Source: Bifidobacterium parmae (lineage in GTDB: Bacteria; Actinomycetota; Actinomycetes; Actinomycetales; Bifidobacteriaceae). Taken from it: 64,000 nucleotides of DNA. The stretch covers positions 1 through 64,000 of the forward strand of contig NZ_NMWT01000002.1 in the NCBI RefSeq assembly GCF_002860365.1, written 5' to 3'. A model generated the notes under the pieces. It was not told the origin of the DNA. It saw only the letters and a list, made by a program, of their open reading frames with translations, and did not search any database. Position 1 is the first letter of the stretch; every line of letters starts with the position of its first letter. The translations under genes and the position numbers were made by a program. Of the stretch, positions 43,292 through 53,500 are shown piece by piece.

Positions 43292-43379
43292 CCCATGGTG
43301 CGGTGAATCACCCATGGTGCGGTGACGGGAAACGGCTTGATTCCGCCGTTATGGAGATTATGTGTTGCCGCACCATGGG
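43292..43379. repeat. 88-bp CCATGG element, copy 3
   Basis: It is 88 bp with ends CCCATGGTGCGG and CCGCACCATGGG and the internal direct duplication of the left end. The middle reads GACGGGAAACGGCTTGATTCC and the right part GGAGATTATGTGTTG. It lies between the surface-gene terminator and lemA. Confidence 0.9.
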
Positions 43380-43415
43380 AATGTGGGTGGGGCGACGCGC
43401 CGGGCGTCGGCAATA

Positions 43416-43435
43416 ACCGGTGGATATCTACCGGT
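43416..43435 (+). promoter_or_regulatory. 20-bp palindrome upstream of lemA
   Basis: ACCGGTGGATATCTACCGGT is a near-perfect palindrome (one non-complementary pair) 128 bases before the lemA start. It has the form of a dimeric repressor site. No promoter boxes are evident beside it. Confidence 0.5.
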
Positions 43436-43562
43436 ATGGCGTGGGGCGTGGAAGAATGGGGTGCAAGCGGTTACGGATGATCGCGGACGATCGGACGACG
43501 ATCGGATGACGGGACACGGGCGCGTGCGGCGCGGCCGTGTCCCCCGGACGAAGGAGCGGGCC

Positions 43563-44150
43563 ATGGGCGGTGCGGCGGTGGCGATAGTGATTGTGGTGGT
43601 GATCCTGGCGGTCATCATCGGACTGGTGGCGTGGGCGATCGCCGCCTACAACGGTCTCGTGCAGCTGCGCAACCGGGTCGGCAACGGCTGGGCGCAGATC
43701 GACGTGCAGTTGAAGCAGCGCGCCGACCTCATCCCGAACCTCGTGGAGACGGTGAAGGGCTATGCGGCGCACGAATCCGGCGTGCTCACGCAGGTGACGG
43801 CCGCGCGCGCCGGCGCGATGGCGGCCGCCACGAACCCGGGCGCCACGATCGCCCAACGCGCCGCCGCCGAGAACCAGCTGTCGCGCGCCCTGTTCAACCT
43901 CACGGCCACGGCCGAGGCGTACCCGCAGCTCATGGCCAACCAGAACTTCGTGAACCTGCAGAACCAGCTGCAGGCGCTCGAACAGAAGATCGCGTTCGCC
44001 CGCCAGTTCTACAACGACGTGGTGATGAAATACAACACGCGCATCGAGACGGTGCCGAGCAACATCATCGCGGGACTCTTCCACTTCACGCAGGCGCAGT
44101 ACTTCGCCGCCGACGAGGCGAGCCGCGCCGTGCCGCAGGTGAGGTTCTGA
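43563..44150 (+). CDS. lemA: LemA family protein
   Basis: The 195-residue protein has an N-terminal membrane segment at 5-27 and then the LemA helical core: [43 protein letters not shown] at about 29-71, an Ala-rich helix pair, and [25 protein letters not shown] near 137-161. AAGGAG precedes the ATG. LemA proteins usually sit beside DUF2207 or TPM genes, and here two DUF2207 genes follow on the same strand with short gaps, which suggests a joint cell-envelope role. The molecular function of the family is not known. Confidence 0.93.
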   Translation: MGGAAVAIVIVVVILAVIIGLVAWAIAAYNGLVQLRNRVGNGWAQIDVQLKQRADLIPNLVETVKGYAAHESGVLTQVTAARAGAMAAATNPGATIAQRAAAENQLSRALFNLTATAEAYPQLMANQNFVNLQNQLQALEQKIAFARQFYNDVVMKYNTRIETVPSNIIAGLFHFTQAQYFAADEASRAVPQVRF

Positions 44151-44189
44151 CCGCCGGACGGGCGGCCGGCGGAAGGGAAGGCGGGAACC

Positions 44190-46505
44190 ATGAGGAAACG
44201 GACCATCGTCGCCATCATCGTCACCGTGTTCGGCACGCTGCTCATGACGTTCGTCTTCGGTTCGCTCTCGTTGATCCAAAGCGTGGGCGTCTCGCCGTCG
44301 CTCAGCTACCGGTCGCTCGACTACGATGTGCTGGTCGACCGCAACGGCGACCTCGAGATCACGCAGAAGATCGACGTGCGTCTGGCTAAACGCACGGAGG
44401 GCGGCGAGACCAAGCCGTGGAAGCAGCTGTACCAGCAGTACACGCTGAAATCCGACAACCTGACCGGCATCTCGGACATCCACGTGACGAACATCACCAA
44501 AGGCATCGAGTACGAGGAAAGCGACGAGTACGCCGCGCCGGACGCCTACTCCGACGCCACGTGGAACGCCGAACAGGCCAACCGCTGGTATATCGCGAAG
44601 GTCAACGGCGGCGGCACGACCGGCTACGAGACCGGCGGCGGCGAAGTCACCCTGAGGAAGGGCGTCGACGGCGCGAAGACCGCGGAGACCGTGGAACTCG
44701 GCTGGAACATTCCCGCCACCGAATCCGCGGACAGCCTGACGTTCAACATCCGCTTCACCATGCACGGCGTGGGCACCAAGTGGGACGACGTCGCCGCGTT
44801 CCAATGGGAGCCGTTCGGCACGTCCAACCAGGTGCCGATCGGCACGGTCACCGGCAAGGTACGGTTCCCGCTCGGCGTCGACACGACGAACTCATGGGCG
44901 TGGCTGCACACCGAACAGCGATCCGAAACCAGCCGTGGGAAGAACGGCACGCTCGACTTCACCGTGCACGACGTGCGCTCCGGCGACTATCTCGACCTCG
45001 TGGCCGCCTTCGACGCGGACGAGGCGTCGAATGTCGCGCGCACGCGCTCCGGCACGCATCTGGACGCGTTGAAGCGCAGCGAGGCCGAACAGGAACGGCA
45101 ATGGCGCGACAAACAGCAAGGAGACGCCCGTGCGCGGCTCATCTACTGGTCGATCACGCTCGTCGCCGGCATCGTCATGTGCGCGCTGTCCATCACGGCC
45201 GTGGTCACCAGCCGACGGCGCTCCCATTACCGCGGTCCCATCGAATACTGGCGCGACAAGCCCGCGGTGAGCCCCGCTGCCGCGGCGCGGCTCATCGACG
45301 TGGTCGACCCGGAGGGCGGCAGGCATCGCGCCTCGCGCACCAACCGCGCGCTCACCGCCACGCTGCTCTCCCTGTCCGTCAAGAAGGCGATCGCCGTCTA
45401 CCCCGGTCCCGCGACCATGTACGTCGGCATCGACCTGAGCCGTGCCGTACCCGCCGAACTGACCCGCATGATCGACGCAGACCCGGGCAGACGGCACGCG
45501 GCCGGACGCACCCGCACCATCGTGTTGCTGCCGCGGGCCCTCGACCGGTCCTCGGCCGCCGCCGCGGTGGCGGCTGGCGGTCTCACCGATTCGGAGAAGG
45601 CGCTGCTCGACCTGCTCGTCGCCATCTCCAGACGCGTCGGCTCGCCCGTGTTCGACTTCGACCAGATGGACGCCGCCTGCCGCGGATGGAAGGACGGGTA
45701 CATCGAACTCAACCGGTTCATCAACGCCCGCGACAGCGAATACTGGCATCTGCACGTCTCCAAGTCGGTCGGCTGGCGGTGGATCGTCTCCGGCGTGTTC
45801 ACCACGCTGCTGGGCTTCGGCACGATGCTCGCCAACGTGATCATCGGCCACGGGGCCGTCGGCCTGCTGCTCGGCATGCCGGTCTTCACGATCGGCCTGT
45901 TCTGCTCGATGAGCGGCGCGATGAACGAAATCATGCCGAAAGGACAGGAAGCCGCCGGCCAATGCCTCGGGCTCAAACGCTACATGGACGACTTCTCCGA
46001 CTTCACGGACCGCGGCACCGCCGACATCGCCCTGTGGGACTGGTACATGGTGTACGCGGCCGCGTTCGGCATGTCCGACAAGCTCAAACGGGAACTCGCC
46101 GACGCCTACCCGCAGCTCGCCGACCCGGCATGGCTCGACGGCAACGCGTCCGGCTCCACGCTCTACTGGGACTACCGCACCGACCCATGGCGCGACGGGC
46201 CCCGCGCCTACGGCTACGGCGGCCCGGGGAACGGCGCAGGCTCCTCGTTCTCCTCCAGGCTCGACCGCTTCTTCGGCATCGGCCCGTACTCGGCCAACGG
46301 TTCGGGGCTCGCCGGATTCGGCGACCTCGGCTCGCAGCTGTCCGCCGGCATCTCCGACATCACCTCCACCATCGACGCCGCGTCGCCCTCCAGCTCGTCA
46401 GGCTCCTCCGGCGGAATCGACTTCGGCTCGTCCGGCAGCTTCGATTCCGGCGGATTCGGCGGTTCGAGCGGCGGCTCCGGCGGCGGCTCCTTCGGCGGAC
46501 GCTGA
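44190..46505 (+). CDS. DUF2207-type membrane protein, first paralogue
   Basis: The 771-residue protein has an N-terminal membrane anchor (5-30). A large extracytoplasmic domain (to about 315) has the DUF2207 pattern: a YDVLVDRNGDLEITQKIDV start and VELGWNIPA near 170. A membrane segment lies at about 318-342 and a cytoplasmic region (about 345-520) contains LSVKKAIAVYPGP. Two membrane segments lie at about 530-580, and the C-terminal tail of about 100 residues is Ser/Gly-rich and ends GGSFGGR. It starts 39 bases after lemA with GGAAGG upstream. It is about 45-50% alike by eye to the next gene. The role is unknown. Confidence 0.88.
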   Translation: MRKRTIVAIIVTVFGTLLMTFVFGSLSLIQSVGVSPSLSYRSLDYDVLVDRNGDLEITQKIDVRLAKRTEGGETKPWKQLYQQYTLKSDNLTGISDIHVTNITKGIEYEESDEYAAPDAYSDATWNAEQANRWYIAKVNGGGTTGYETGGGEVTLRKGVDGAKTAETVELGWNIPATESADSLTFNIRFTMHGVGTKWDDVAAFQWEPFGTSNQVPIGTVTGKVRFPLGVDTTNSWAWLHTEQRSETSRGKNGTLDFTVHDVRSGDYLDLVAAFDADEASNVARTRSGTHLDALKRSEAEQERQWRDKQQGDARARLIYWSITLVAGIVMCALSITAVVTSRRRSHYRGPIEYWRDKPAVSPAAAARLIDVVDPEGGRHRASRTNRALTATLLSLSVKKAIAVYPGPATMYVGIDLSRAVPAELTRMIDADPGRRHAAGRTRTIVLLPRALDRSSAAAAVAAGGLTDSEKALLDLLVAISRRVGSPVFDFDQMDAACRGWKDGYIELNRFINARDSEYWHLHVSKSVGWRWIVSGVFTTLLGFGTMLANVIIGHGAVGLLLGMPVFTIGLFCSMSGAMNEIMPKGQEAAGQCLGLKRYMDDFSDFTDRGTADIALWDWYMVYAAAFGMSDKLKRELADAYPQLADPAWLDGNASGSTLYWDYRTDPWRDGPRAYGYGGPGNGAGSSFSSRLDRFFGIGPYSANGSGLAGFGDLGSQLSAGISDITSTIDAASPSSSSGSSGGIDFGSSGSFDSGGFGGSSGGSGGGSFGGR

Positions 46506-46572
46506 ACGCGTAGAGCACACCGAACACGGAGCGGACGAACGACACGAACAACGGCACGGACGGGACGGCAAC

Positions 46573-48837
46573 ATGCGGCACGGACTGGTCAGATCGGCGG
46601 TCAACGCACTCATCGCCACGGCGATCCTCGTAGGCATCCTGCTCCTCGGGCACAGCGGGCTCGTCGGCGGCGCCCTGCTCAGCTGCCGCACCATCGACTA
46701 CACGGCCGTCGCCACCGCCGACGGCGACCTCAAGGTCGACACGCGCTACGACTACCGGCTCAAGGCGCGTGAGGACGACGATGGCCACACGAAACGCTGG
46801 AAGCAGCTGTACTGGCAGTACACGCTCGAACGCGGCAAACTCACCGACATCACCGGCATCACCGTGCGCAACGCCACCACCGGCGCAACGTACACGCGCA
46901 TCGACCCGCAGAACCCCGAAACCGTCAACGACGGCACCTGGAACCTGAAATACGCGGACCACTGGTACATCGCCGACGTGACCGACGGCGCCGACGACCC
47001 GCAACCCTACGAGCCCGGCAGGGACGGACTCGACGGCGCCGACGCGACGGGCGGCCCCAAGACCATCGAAATCGGCTGGAACATCCCCGCCACCAAGGAG
47101 ACCGACAGCCTGAAATTCGACGTGTCGTTCACCATGCACGACATCGCCACGAAACACGACGACGTCACCACCTTCCAATGGGAGCCGATCAAGAGCACCA
47201 GCCGGGTTCCCGCCGGAACCATCACCGGCAGCGTGCGCTTCCCCGACGGCACCGGCGCGTCGAACGTGTGGAGCTGGCTGCACACCGAACGCGACAGCGA
47301 CACCGACACGGACGCCGACGGCCGCACCGACGACGGCACGTTCGACTTCACCGTCCACGACCTCCGCTCCGGCGACTACCTCGACGTCGTCGCCGCCTAC
47401 GACTCCCGGTTCGCCGGCGACGTCGCGCACACCGTCCACGACGACGCGCTCGCCGACCTCACATCCACCGAACGCGCCAAGGAACGGCAATGGCGCGAAG
47501 ACCGACGCGGCGAAGCATGGACGTACCTCGCCTGGTGGGGAGCGCTCGCCGCCGCCGCCATCGGCCTGTGCACGTGGGGGCTCATCGCCGCGTTCCGGTC
47601 GCGCCGACTCGCCGGCTACCATGGCCCGATCGTCTACTGGCGCGACCCGCCGCAGGTGAGCCCCGCCGTCGCCGCACGGCTCATGGACGCGATGGACGGG
47701 CTGCCCGTCGGCGGCGTCGCCGGCAAACGCGCCGACCGCATGCTGAACGAATGCTCGCTTTCCGGCACCGTGATGGCGCTCGCCGTGAAGAAGGCCGTCG
47801 CCATCTACCCGGGCCCCTCGTGGATGTACCGGGGCATCGACCTGAGCCGTGCCGACCCGGTCGGCCTGTCGCGCATGATCGGCGCCGACCCGCGGCTCGT
47901 CGCGGCGAGCGACACGACGAGCACGATCGTGATCCTCCCCGCCGTGTTCACGCCGCAACGGGCCTCGCTCGGCCTGTGCCGGTCCGAATCCGCGTGCCTC
48001 GACCTCATCATCGACATCTCGCGCCGCGTCGGCTCCCCGGTGTTCGACTTCACGCAGATGAAGGCGGCATGCAAGGGGTGGCGGGACGGCTACAAGTCGA
48101 TGGAACGGTTCACATCGGCCGCGGACCTCGAATACGCGGCGCTTGACGCCGTGCGCTCCATGACGAGCGGCTACATGATCCCCATGGCGTTCCTGCTGAT
48201 CCTCGGCTCGGGATTGCTCACATCCCCCGTGCTCACCTCGAACATCGCCGTGCAGCTGTGCGTGGGCGCCCCCAGCGTGTGGACCAGCGTGTTCATCCTC
48301 GGCATCGGCATGCCGAAACGGTTCACGGCCTCCGGCGAGGACTACGCCGGCCGATGCCTTGGACTCAAACGGTACATGGAGGATTTCTCCGACTTCACCG
48401 GCCGCGGTCCCGCGGACCTCGTGCTCTGGGACTGGTACATGGTGTACGCGGCCGCGTTCGGCATCTCCGGGCGGATGGCCGCCGAGCTCGCGAAAGCCTA
48501 CCCGCAGCTCGCCGATCCGGCATGGCTCGACGAGAACGGTTCGGACTCCGTGTGGTATTGGAACTACCGCCGTCGCGAATGGCATCGCCGGTACGGCCGC
48601 GGCGGCGGGTACGGGTCCTCCGGCCCGTGGTCGGGCGGGTCGTCGTCCGGCGGCATGGGCGGTTTCGGCGGCGACGCGTTCGCCGGCGGATTGGGCGACA
48701 TCGGCTCGCAGCTGAGCTCCGGCTTCGATTCGGTCGCCTCGACGATCTCCGCCGCCGCGCCGTCCTCCTCGTCCGGCGGCGGCGGCTTCGGCGGAGGTGG
48801 CGGCGGTTCCGGCGGCGGCTCGGGCGGCGGCCGGTAG
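46573..48837 (+). CDS. DUF2207-type membrane protein, second paralogue
   Basis: The 754-residue tandem paralogue of the preceding gene shares the same domain order and many blocks: WKQLYWQYTLERGKLTDI, GWNIPATKETDSL, CLGLKRYMEDFSDFTGRGP, WDWYMVYAAAFGISGRM, AYPQLADPAWLDENG. It also ends in a Gly/Ser-rich tail (GGGGGSGGGSGGGR). The N-terminal membrane anchor and three internal membrane segments are in matching places. It lies 67 bases after its paralogue and no terminator separates them, so lemA and both DUF2207 genes are probably one operon, closed by the hairpin at 48838-48884. Confidence 0.88.
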   Translation: MRHGLVRSAVNALIATAILVGILLLGHSGLVGGALLSCRTIDYTAVATADGDLKVDTRYDYRLKAREDDDGHTKRWKQLYWQYTLERGKLTDITGITVRNATTGATYTRIDPQNPETVNDGTWNLKYADHWYIADVTDGADDPQPYEPGRDGLDGADATGGPKTIEIGWNIPATKETDSLKFDVSFTMHDIATKHDDVTTFQWEPIKSTSRVPAGTITGSVRFPDGTGASNVWSWLHTERDSDTDTDADGRTDDGTFDFTVHDLRSGDYLDVVAAYDSRFAGDVAHTVHDDALADLTSTERAKERQWREDRRGEAWTYLAWWGALAAAAIGLCTWGLIAAFRSRRLAGYHGPIVYWRDPPQVSPAVAARLMDAMDGLPVGGVAGKRADRMLNECSLSGTVMALAVKKAVAIYPGPSWMYRGIDLSRADPVGLSRMIGADPRLVAASDTTSTIVILPAVFTPQRASLGLCRSESACLDLIIDISRRVGSPVFDFTQMKAACKGWRDGYKSMERFTSAADLEYAALDAVRSMTSGYMIPMAFLLILGSGLLTSPVLTSNIAVQLCVGAPSVWTSVFILGIGMPKRFTASGEDYAGRCLGLKRYMEDFSDFTGRGPADLVLWDWYMVYAAAFGISGRMAAELAKAYPQLADPAWLDENGSDSVWYWNYRRREWHRRYGRGGGYGSSGPWSGGSSSGGMGGFGGDAFAGGLGDIGSQLSSGFDSVASTISAAAPSSSSGGGGFGGGGGGSGGGSGGGR

Positions 48838-48884
48838 TCCGGCGGTTCTCTCCGGCAGTGGTTCCGGCGGAGAGAACCGCCGGA
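48838..48884. terminator. Bidirectional terminator between DUF2207 and AlbA_2 genes
   Basis: TCCGGCGGTTCTCTCCG at 48838-48854 pairs perfectly with CGGAGAGAACCGCCGGA at 48868-48884. It starts immediately after the DUF2207 stop and serves the converging gene too. Confidence 0.88.
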
Positions 48885-48917
48885 CGGCATGACGCGGAGT
48901 GCCGCACGGCGATGCGG

Positions 48918-50252
48918 CTATGCCGGCATGTAGCGTGTGGCGCGTGCCTTCCCGGTTCGGGAGAGCATGCCGCGTCCCACCAGCGATGCGATTATTTGGT
49001 AGGCGGAGCCTTGGGATAGTCCGGTGAGCGCCTGTGCCTGTCGCCGGGTGACGGCACCGTGATTCCGCGCATAGTCGAGCACCATGTGTTCGTTGGGGGA
49101 CAACGGCTGCTCCGTATCGTGGCTTGCGGCCGTGTCGTGACCGTGGGCGGTGGCGCGGGACGCTGCGTGCTTGGGTAGCACCAGTCGGAACGTGTGATCG
49201 GTGATATGGAACGATGGTTGTTCCTTGGAATCCCGATAATCTCCCATGATGCGGCGGATTCCTGTTCCATATGCCTCCACGAGCCGCAGCCGGTAGAACA
49301 CGTTCGCTAGTTTCGGATTGCGTTGGGCGGAGATGCCGTTCATCATGTCCTCGCGGGTGAACCTGCTGGGGAGGCCGCCAAGATTGAGGAATTCCATACG
49401 GTCGGCGAACACGCTGACCAGCGACGGGCCGGACAGCCCATAGTCGCGGTGCACAATGAGATTGAGCAGAGCCTCGCGCAACACCAACGGCGTGTAATCG
49501 TAGTCATCGACGCGGCGCATGTCGTCGCCGGTGCGCGAGACCACGGTGTTGTGCCGGTTGATGAATTCATTGACCTGGTCGAACTGGGTGAGCAGCGATC
49601 CGCTGAATTCCTGCCGGTTCAGGAACGTCTCCTTGTCGTCGTCGGCGAATGCGGCGGCTTTGATGGAGACCGTGCACTGGTCGGAAAGCAGCCATGCCAG
49701 ATTCGTGTACCGGCCATCATCGGTGCGTAGACCCAGCGTGCGTTGGGTGGCTTCGGTGAAGGCGAGTCCGGTATCGGAAAACGCAAGTTCGGCGGCTGTG
49801 AACGTCAATGTCTGTTGCAATGACACCGCGTCCTCAAAGGAGTCGCCAGCCGTCTGGCGGATCATATCGACGATCGCGGATTCGCTGGCGGGAATCGACG
49901 CCGCACCGGAACGGACGTACACTCCGGCAGGTCTGATCCCCTTGTCGGCCAGATAATAGGGACGGTTCGTGCCGCGTTGAATGTGGACGGCAACCACGGG
50001 AACGTTGTTCATTTGTTCCGTCTCCACCGAGGTGAATCCCATCAGATCGGGGTGGATGCCGTCTGCTATCGCCTGGGTGGCGCGTCGCATGCTTTCGTCC
50101 GCGTCCGGAACGCCTATTGGTGTGCCGTCGTCTTCCACGCCGAGATAGATGACGCCGCCGTCCGTGTTGGCGAAGGCAACCGCCGTGCGTTTCGCACCAT
50201 CCACCCAATCCCGTTTGAATTCGGTGATGAGGTTCTCATGGAGCGACGTCAT
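48918..50252 (-). CDS. AlbA_2/Schlafen-type DNA-binding ATP-binding regulator
   Basis: The 444-residue protein begins with an AlbA_2 (Schlafen-like) domain at about 5-130: E11FKRDW, AVAFANTDGGVIYLGVEDDG, and VYVRSGAASIPAS. A GHKL-like ATP-binding region follows at about 230-345 (LVLREALLNLIVHRDY, then LVEAYGTGIRRI). A winged-helix end at 385-444 has VTRRQAQALTGLSQGSAYQIIASLVGRG. Such proteins are usually standalone transcription factors. AAGGAG precedes the ATG, and an AT-rich region with repeated GATAGTA words lies upstream, suggesting autoregulation. It is divergent from the giant surface-protein gene, which it could control (inference). Confidence 0.88.
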   Translation of the reverse strand: MTSLHENLITEFKRDWVDGAKRTAVAFANTDGGVIYLGVEDDGTPIGVPDADESMRRATQAIADGIHPDLMGFTSVETEQMNNVPVVAVHIQRGTNRPYYLADKGIRPAGVYVRSGAASIPASESAIVDMIRQTAGDSFEDAVSLQQTLTFTAAELAFSDTGLAFTEATQRTLGLRTDDGRYTNLAWLLSDQCTVSIKAAAFADDDKETFLNRQEFSGSLLTQFDQVNEFINRHNTVVSRTGDDMRRVDDYDYTPLVLREALLNLIVHRDYGLSGPSLVSVFADRMEFLNLGGLPSRFTREDMMNGISAQRNPKLANVFYRLRLVEAYGTGIRRIMGDYRDSKEQPSFHITDHTFRLVLPKHAASRATAHGHDTAASHDTEQPLSPNEHMVLDYARNHGAVTRRQAQALTGLSQGSAYQIIASLVGRGMLSRTGKARATRYMPA

Positions 50253-50279
50253 CGTGGTCTCCTTATCGTGGGCGTGTTT

Positions 50280-50331
50280 CGTCTACTATCTTACATTATC
50301 TTATACTATCTATTAGTATCTAATACTATAC
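50280..50331 (-). promoter_or_regulatory. AT-rich promoter/operator of the AlbA_2 gene
   Basis: The words GATAGTA, GATACTA and AAGATA repeat through about 50 bases of unusually AT-rich DNA in this GC-rich genome, and include inverted TAGTAT/ATACTA pairs. This is the only sensible promoter region for the gene starting at 50252. Confidence 0.55.
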
Positions 50332-50415
50332 GATTCGATTGATTGATTCCGGTTGTGCACATTCAATCGTATGACGAAAGCACTTTCGCGATGTGAGACA
50401 CGCCACTGAAGGTAG

Positions 50416-50429
50416 TGCCAACGTTGGCA
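50416..50429 (+). promoter_or_regulatory. Perfect palindrome TGCCAACGTTGGCA
   Basis: A 14-bp perfect palindrome, extended to 16 by imperfect flanks, 32 bases before the TTTGTC/poly-G promoter of the giant surface gene. It has the shape of a repressor or activator site. Confidence 0.5.
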
Positions 50430-50460
50430 TTACTGGAATTCCGCCGTTTTCCGGTTGGTT

Positions 50461-50486
50461 TTTGTCCCGGGGGGGGGGGCTACGTT
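50461..50486 (+). promoter_or_regulatory. Promoter with G11 spacer, probably phase-variable
   Basis: TTTGTC (50461-50466), CC, 11 consecutive G (50469-50479), C, then TACGTT (50481-50486), a 14-bp spacer in this state. The TTTGTCC-G(n) motif matches the one at 40941, and the tract lies at a similar distance from the ATG (113 versus 122 bases). Three more G would restore a 17-bp spacer. Other -35 readings (TTTTTG with 16 bp) are possible. A stop codon 24 bases before the ATG shows the tract is non-coding. Confidence 0.55.
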
Positions 50487-50592
50487 CGTCGTTTATAGGC
50501 GTATTGGGAATTCCCTGCGCCACCGAGGCGGGCTCGTTCAGACGCTTCACGACGGAGAGAACCAGGAATAAGCCAGTAAGGGGCGTTCGGCC

Positions 50593-53500
50593 ATGGAATC
50601 GCTGGACAACAAGATAGGCAAGAACACAAGCAGGCTAGGCAAGGTGCTGGTGGCGTTGATCGCCGCCGTGGCGATGCTGCTGACGGGCGTGAACCTCACG
50701 CCGTCCGCGGTCGCGGCGGAGACGGTCTACAATCCCGACGCACCGGCCGTCGAGGTCACGAGCGGCGTGACCGTCGACATCTACAAGGACAAGAACCACA
50801 CGCAGAAGTTCGATCCGAACACCGACAAGGCGAGCGTCGGCCAGACGTTCTACGGGTCCATCAGCTTCGACTTCACCGACGAGCAGAAGCCCACGCTCGA
50901 CAGCCCGAACCGCTCCTACACGTTCCCGAAGAACATCCGTGTGAAGGATGTGGAATCCTCCACGCTCTACGACAAGGACGGCAACGCGGCCGGCACGTGG
51001 AAGATCGCGCACGGCGTGGTCACCGCGCACTGGAACGAGGACTGGCTCAACAGCCACCCCTCCGACATCAGCTCGTACGTGAGCTTCGACTTCACGCTCG
51101 GCGAGGATGCCGGCGGCGACGGCGACCAGGAACACATCACGTTCCCCGGTGGTGGCGGCGACATCACCATCACCATCGACAAGTCCAAGGTGAACGGCCA
51201 GAAGACGTACACGATCAACGACGACGGCACCGTCACGTTCACCGTCACCCTGAAGCCGCAGTTCGACGTCAAGGACATGGTCGTCACCGACACGATGGGC
51301 TCCAACTTCACGTTCGTCGACGGTAGCTTCCAGCTCGACGGCAAGCCCGTGAACGCCACAATCGACGGCCAGAAGGCCACCATCAGCCTCGGCGACCTCG
51401 CGAAGGCCGACAAGAACGGCTACCAGCTCACCTACAAGGCGCAGCTCACCGACGCGGCGAAGAAGACGCTCGCCCAGGGCGGCAAGCTCGATGACGCGAA
51501 GAACACCGCGCAATGGAACTGGGACGGCGCCGACAAGCCCGGCGCGGCCGACGTCACCCCGAACCTCAGCTACGCGATGGTGCAGAAGTCCAACGGCTCC
51601 GGCACCGCCTCCGACATCAAGTGGACCGTCAAGCTCAACTCCGGCAGCCTCAAGGCCGACATGGGCGGCTACGTGTTCACCGACGCCATCAGGGACGGCC
51701 AGCACTACACCGGCTCCTACACCGTGAAGGACGCCAAGGGGAACACGGTGGCCACCGGCCGGCTCGACGGTTCGGCCAAGGACTTCACCTACACGTTCCC
51801 GGCGGACGCCGGCGCGCAGCAGTACACCATCGAATACCACACCGCGCTCGACGACGCTTCCTCCACCGCCACGGTGGACAACCACGCCGAGGTGACCCCG
51901 CCGGACGACAAGCACCCCGGCGGCAGCGACGACGGCTCCTACACGCCGAAGGACACCAACACGTACGTCACCAAGAAGCTCGACACCCCGAAGACCGCCA
52001 TCGCCGCCGACGGCAAGGCCACGTGGACGTCCACCGTGGAGTTCTCCAAGATGGCCGCCGGCACCGACCCGTCCAAGGTGACGTTCACCGACAAGCTCTC
52101 CGAGCCGGACGGCGCCACGTTCACGTTCGACGGCAAACCGACGCTCACGATCGGCGGCACGACGCTCGCCGAAGGCCCCGACTACACGGTCGCCTACAAC
52201 AAGACGAACGACCAGTTCACCATCACGTTCAAGGCGACCGACGCGCTCAAGGCCGCAGTCGGCAAGCAGGACGTGACCGTCCGCTACGCCACCACGAGCG
52301 ACAAGACGCCCGGCACGTACAAGAACACGGCCAGCGTGAAGGTCAACGGCAGGACCACCTCCGCCAGCGACTCCTACGACATCGAGAACACGAACCTCGT
52401 CTCCAAGACCGGCTCGATGAAATGGGACAAGGACTTCGACTGGTCCAAGATCGACCCGAGCGACGCCACCAAGGGCGCGTGGGTCGCCACGTGGAAGGTG
52501 ACCGTCAACGAGGACGACGACCCGTACAACGGCGTCGGCAAGACCGAACTCAACGGCCGGCCGATCGTCGTCAACGACACCATCCCGCAGGGCATGAGCT
52601 ACGTGCCCGGTGGCACCTACAAGGTGCAGGCCGGCTGGAATCCGGGCACCCTCGACAAGCAGAACCTCGACAACGTCATGGCGAACGCGAACGGCAAACT
52701 CACGTTCACGATCCCCACCAACGGCGTCGTCCAGACCGACGGCTCCGACAAGGCGTACGCCGTGCTCACCTACTCCACCGCGGCCAAGACCACCGGAGGC
52801 GCGGTCGCCTTCACCAACAAGGCGACCGCCGACTCCGGCGACACCCACTTCGGCGAGGACTCCAGCACCGTGACCGGCGACAGCAAGGTCATCGACAAGT
52901 CCGCCGCGCAGATCAAGGACCTCAACCGCGTGCGCTACACGATCAAGGTGAACCCGCAGGGCGCCGACCTCATCAAGAACGCCGACACCGTCACCCTCAC
53001 CGACATGATGGACGCCGAAGGCACGTTCATTCCCGCCTCGCTCAAGGTGACCAACAGCAACACGGGCGCCACGCTCATCGTGCCGGTCAAGGTCGAGGAC
53101 GTGACCGACGCGAACGGCGACCCCACCACCAAGCTCACGCTCACGCTGCCGGACTCGACGCCCGTCACCGTGACCTATGACGTGAAGCCCAACGGCAAGC
53201 CCGGCGACAGGGTGAACCTCACCAACACGGCCACGCTGGAAGGCGTCGCCAACGGCGAGGACATCAACAAGAAGGACTGGACCGTCACCAACCCGAACTC
53301 CGGCACCGACGGCGCCGCCGGCTCGATCGCCATCACCAAGACCGACGCCGACGACCTCTCCCGCAAGCTCGCCGGCGCGAAGTTCGCGCTCTACGAAGTC
53401 GACATGAACCGGCTGTCCGGCACGAAGGTCACCTTCGACCAGGTGAAGGCCGTCGCCACGCAGTCCGGCGCCGAGGTCACGACCGACGCCAACGGCGTCG

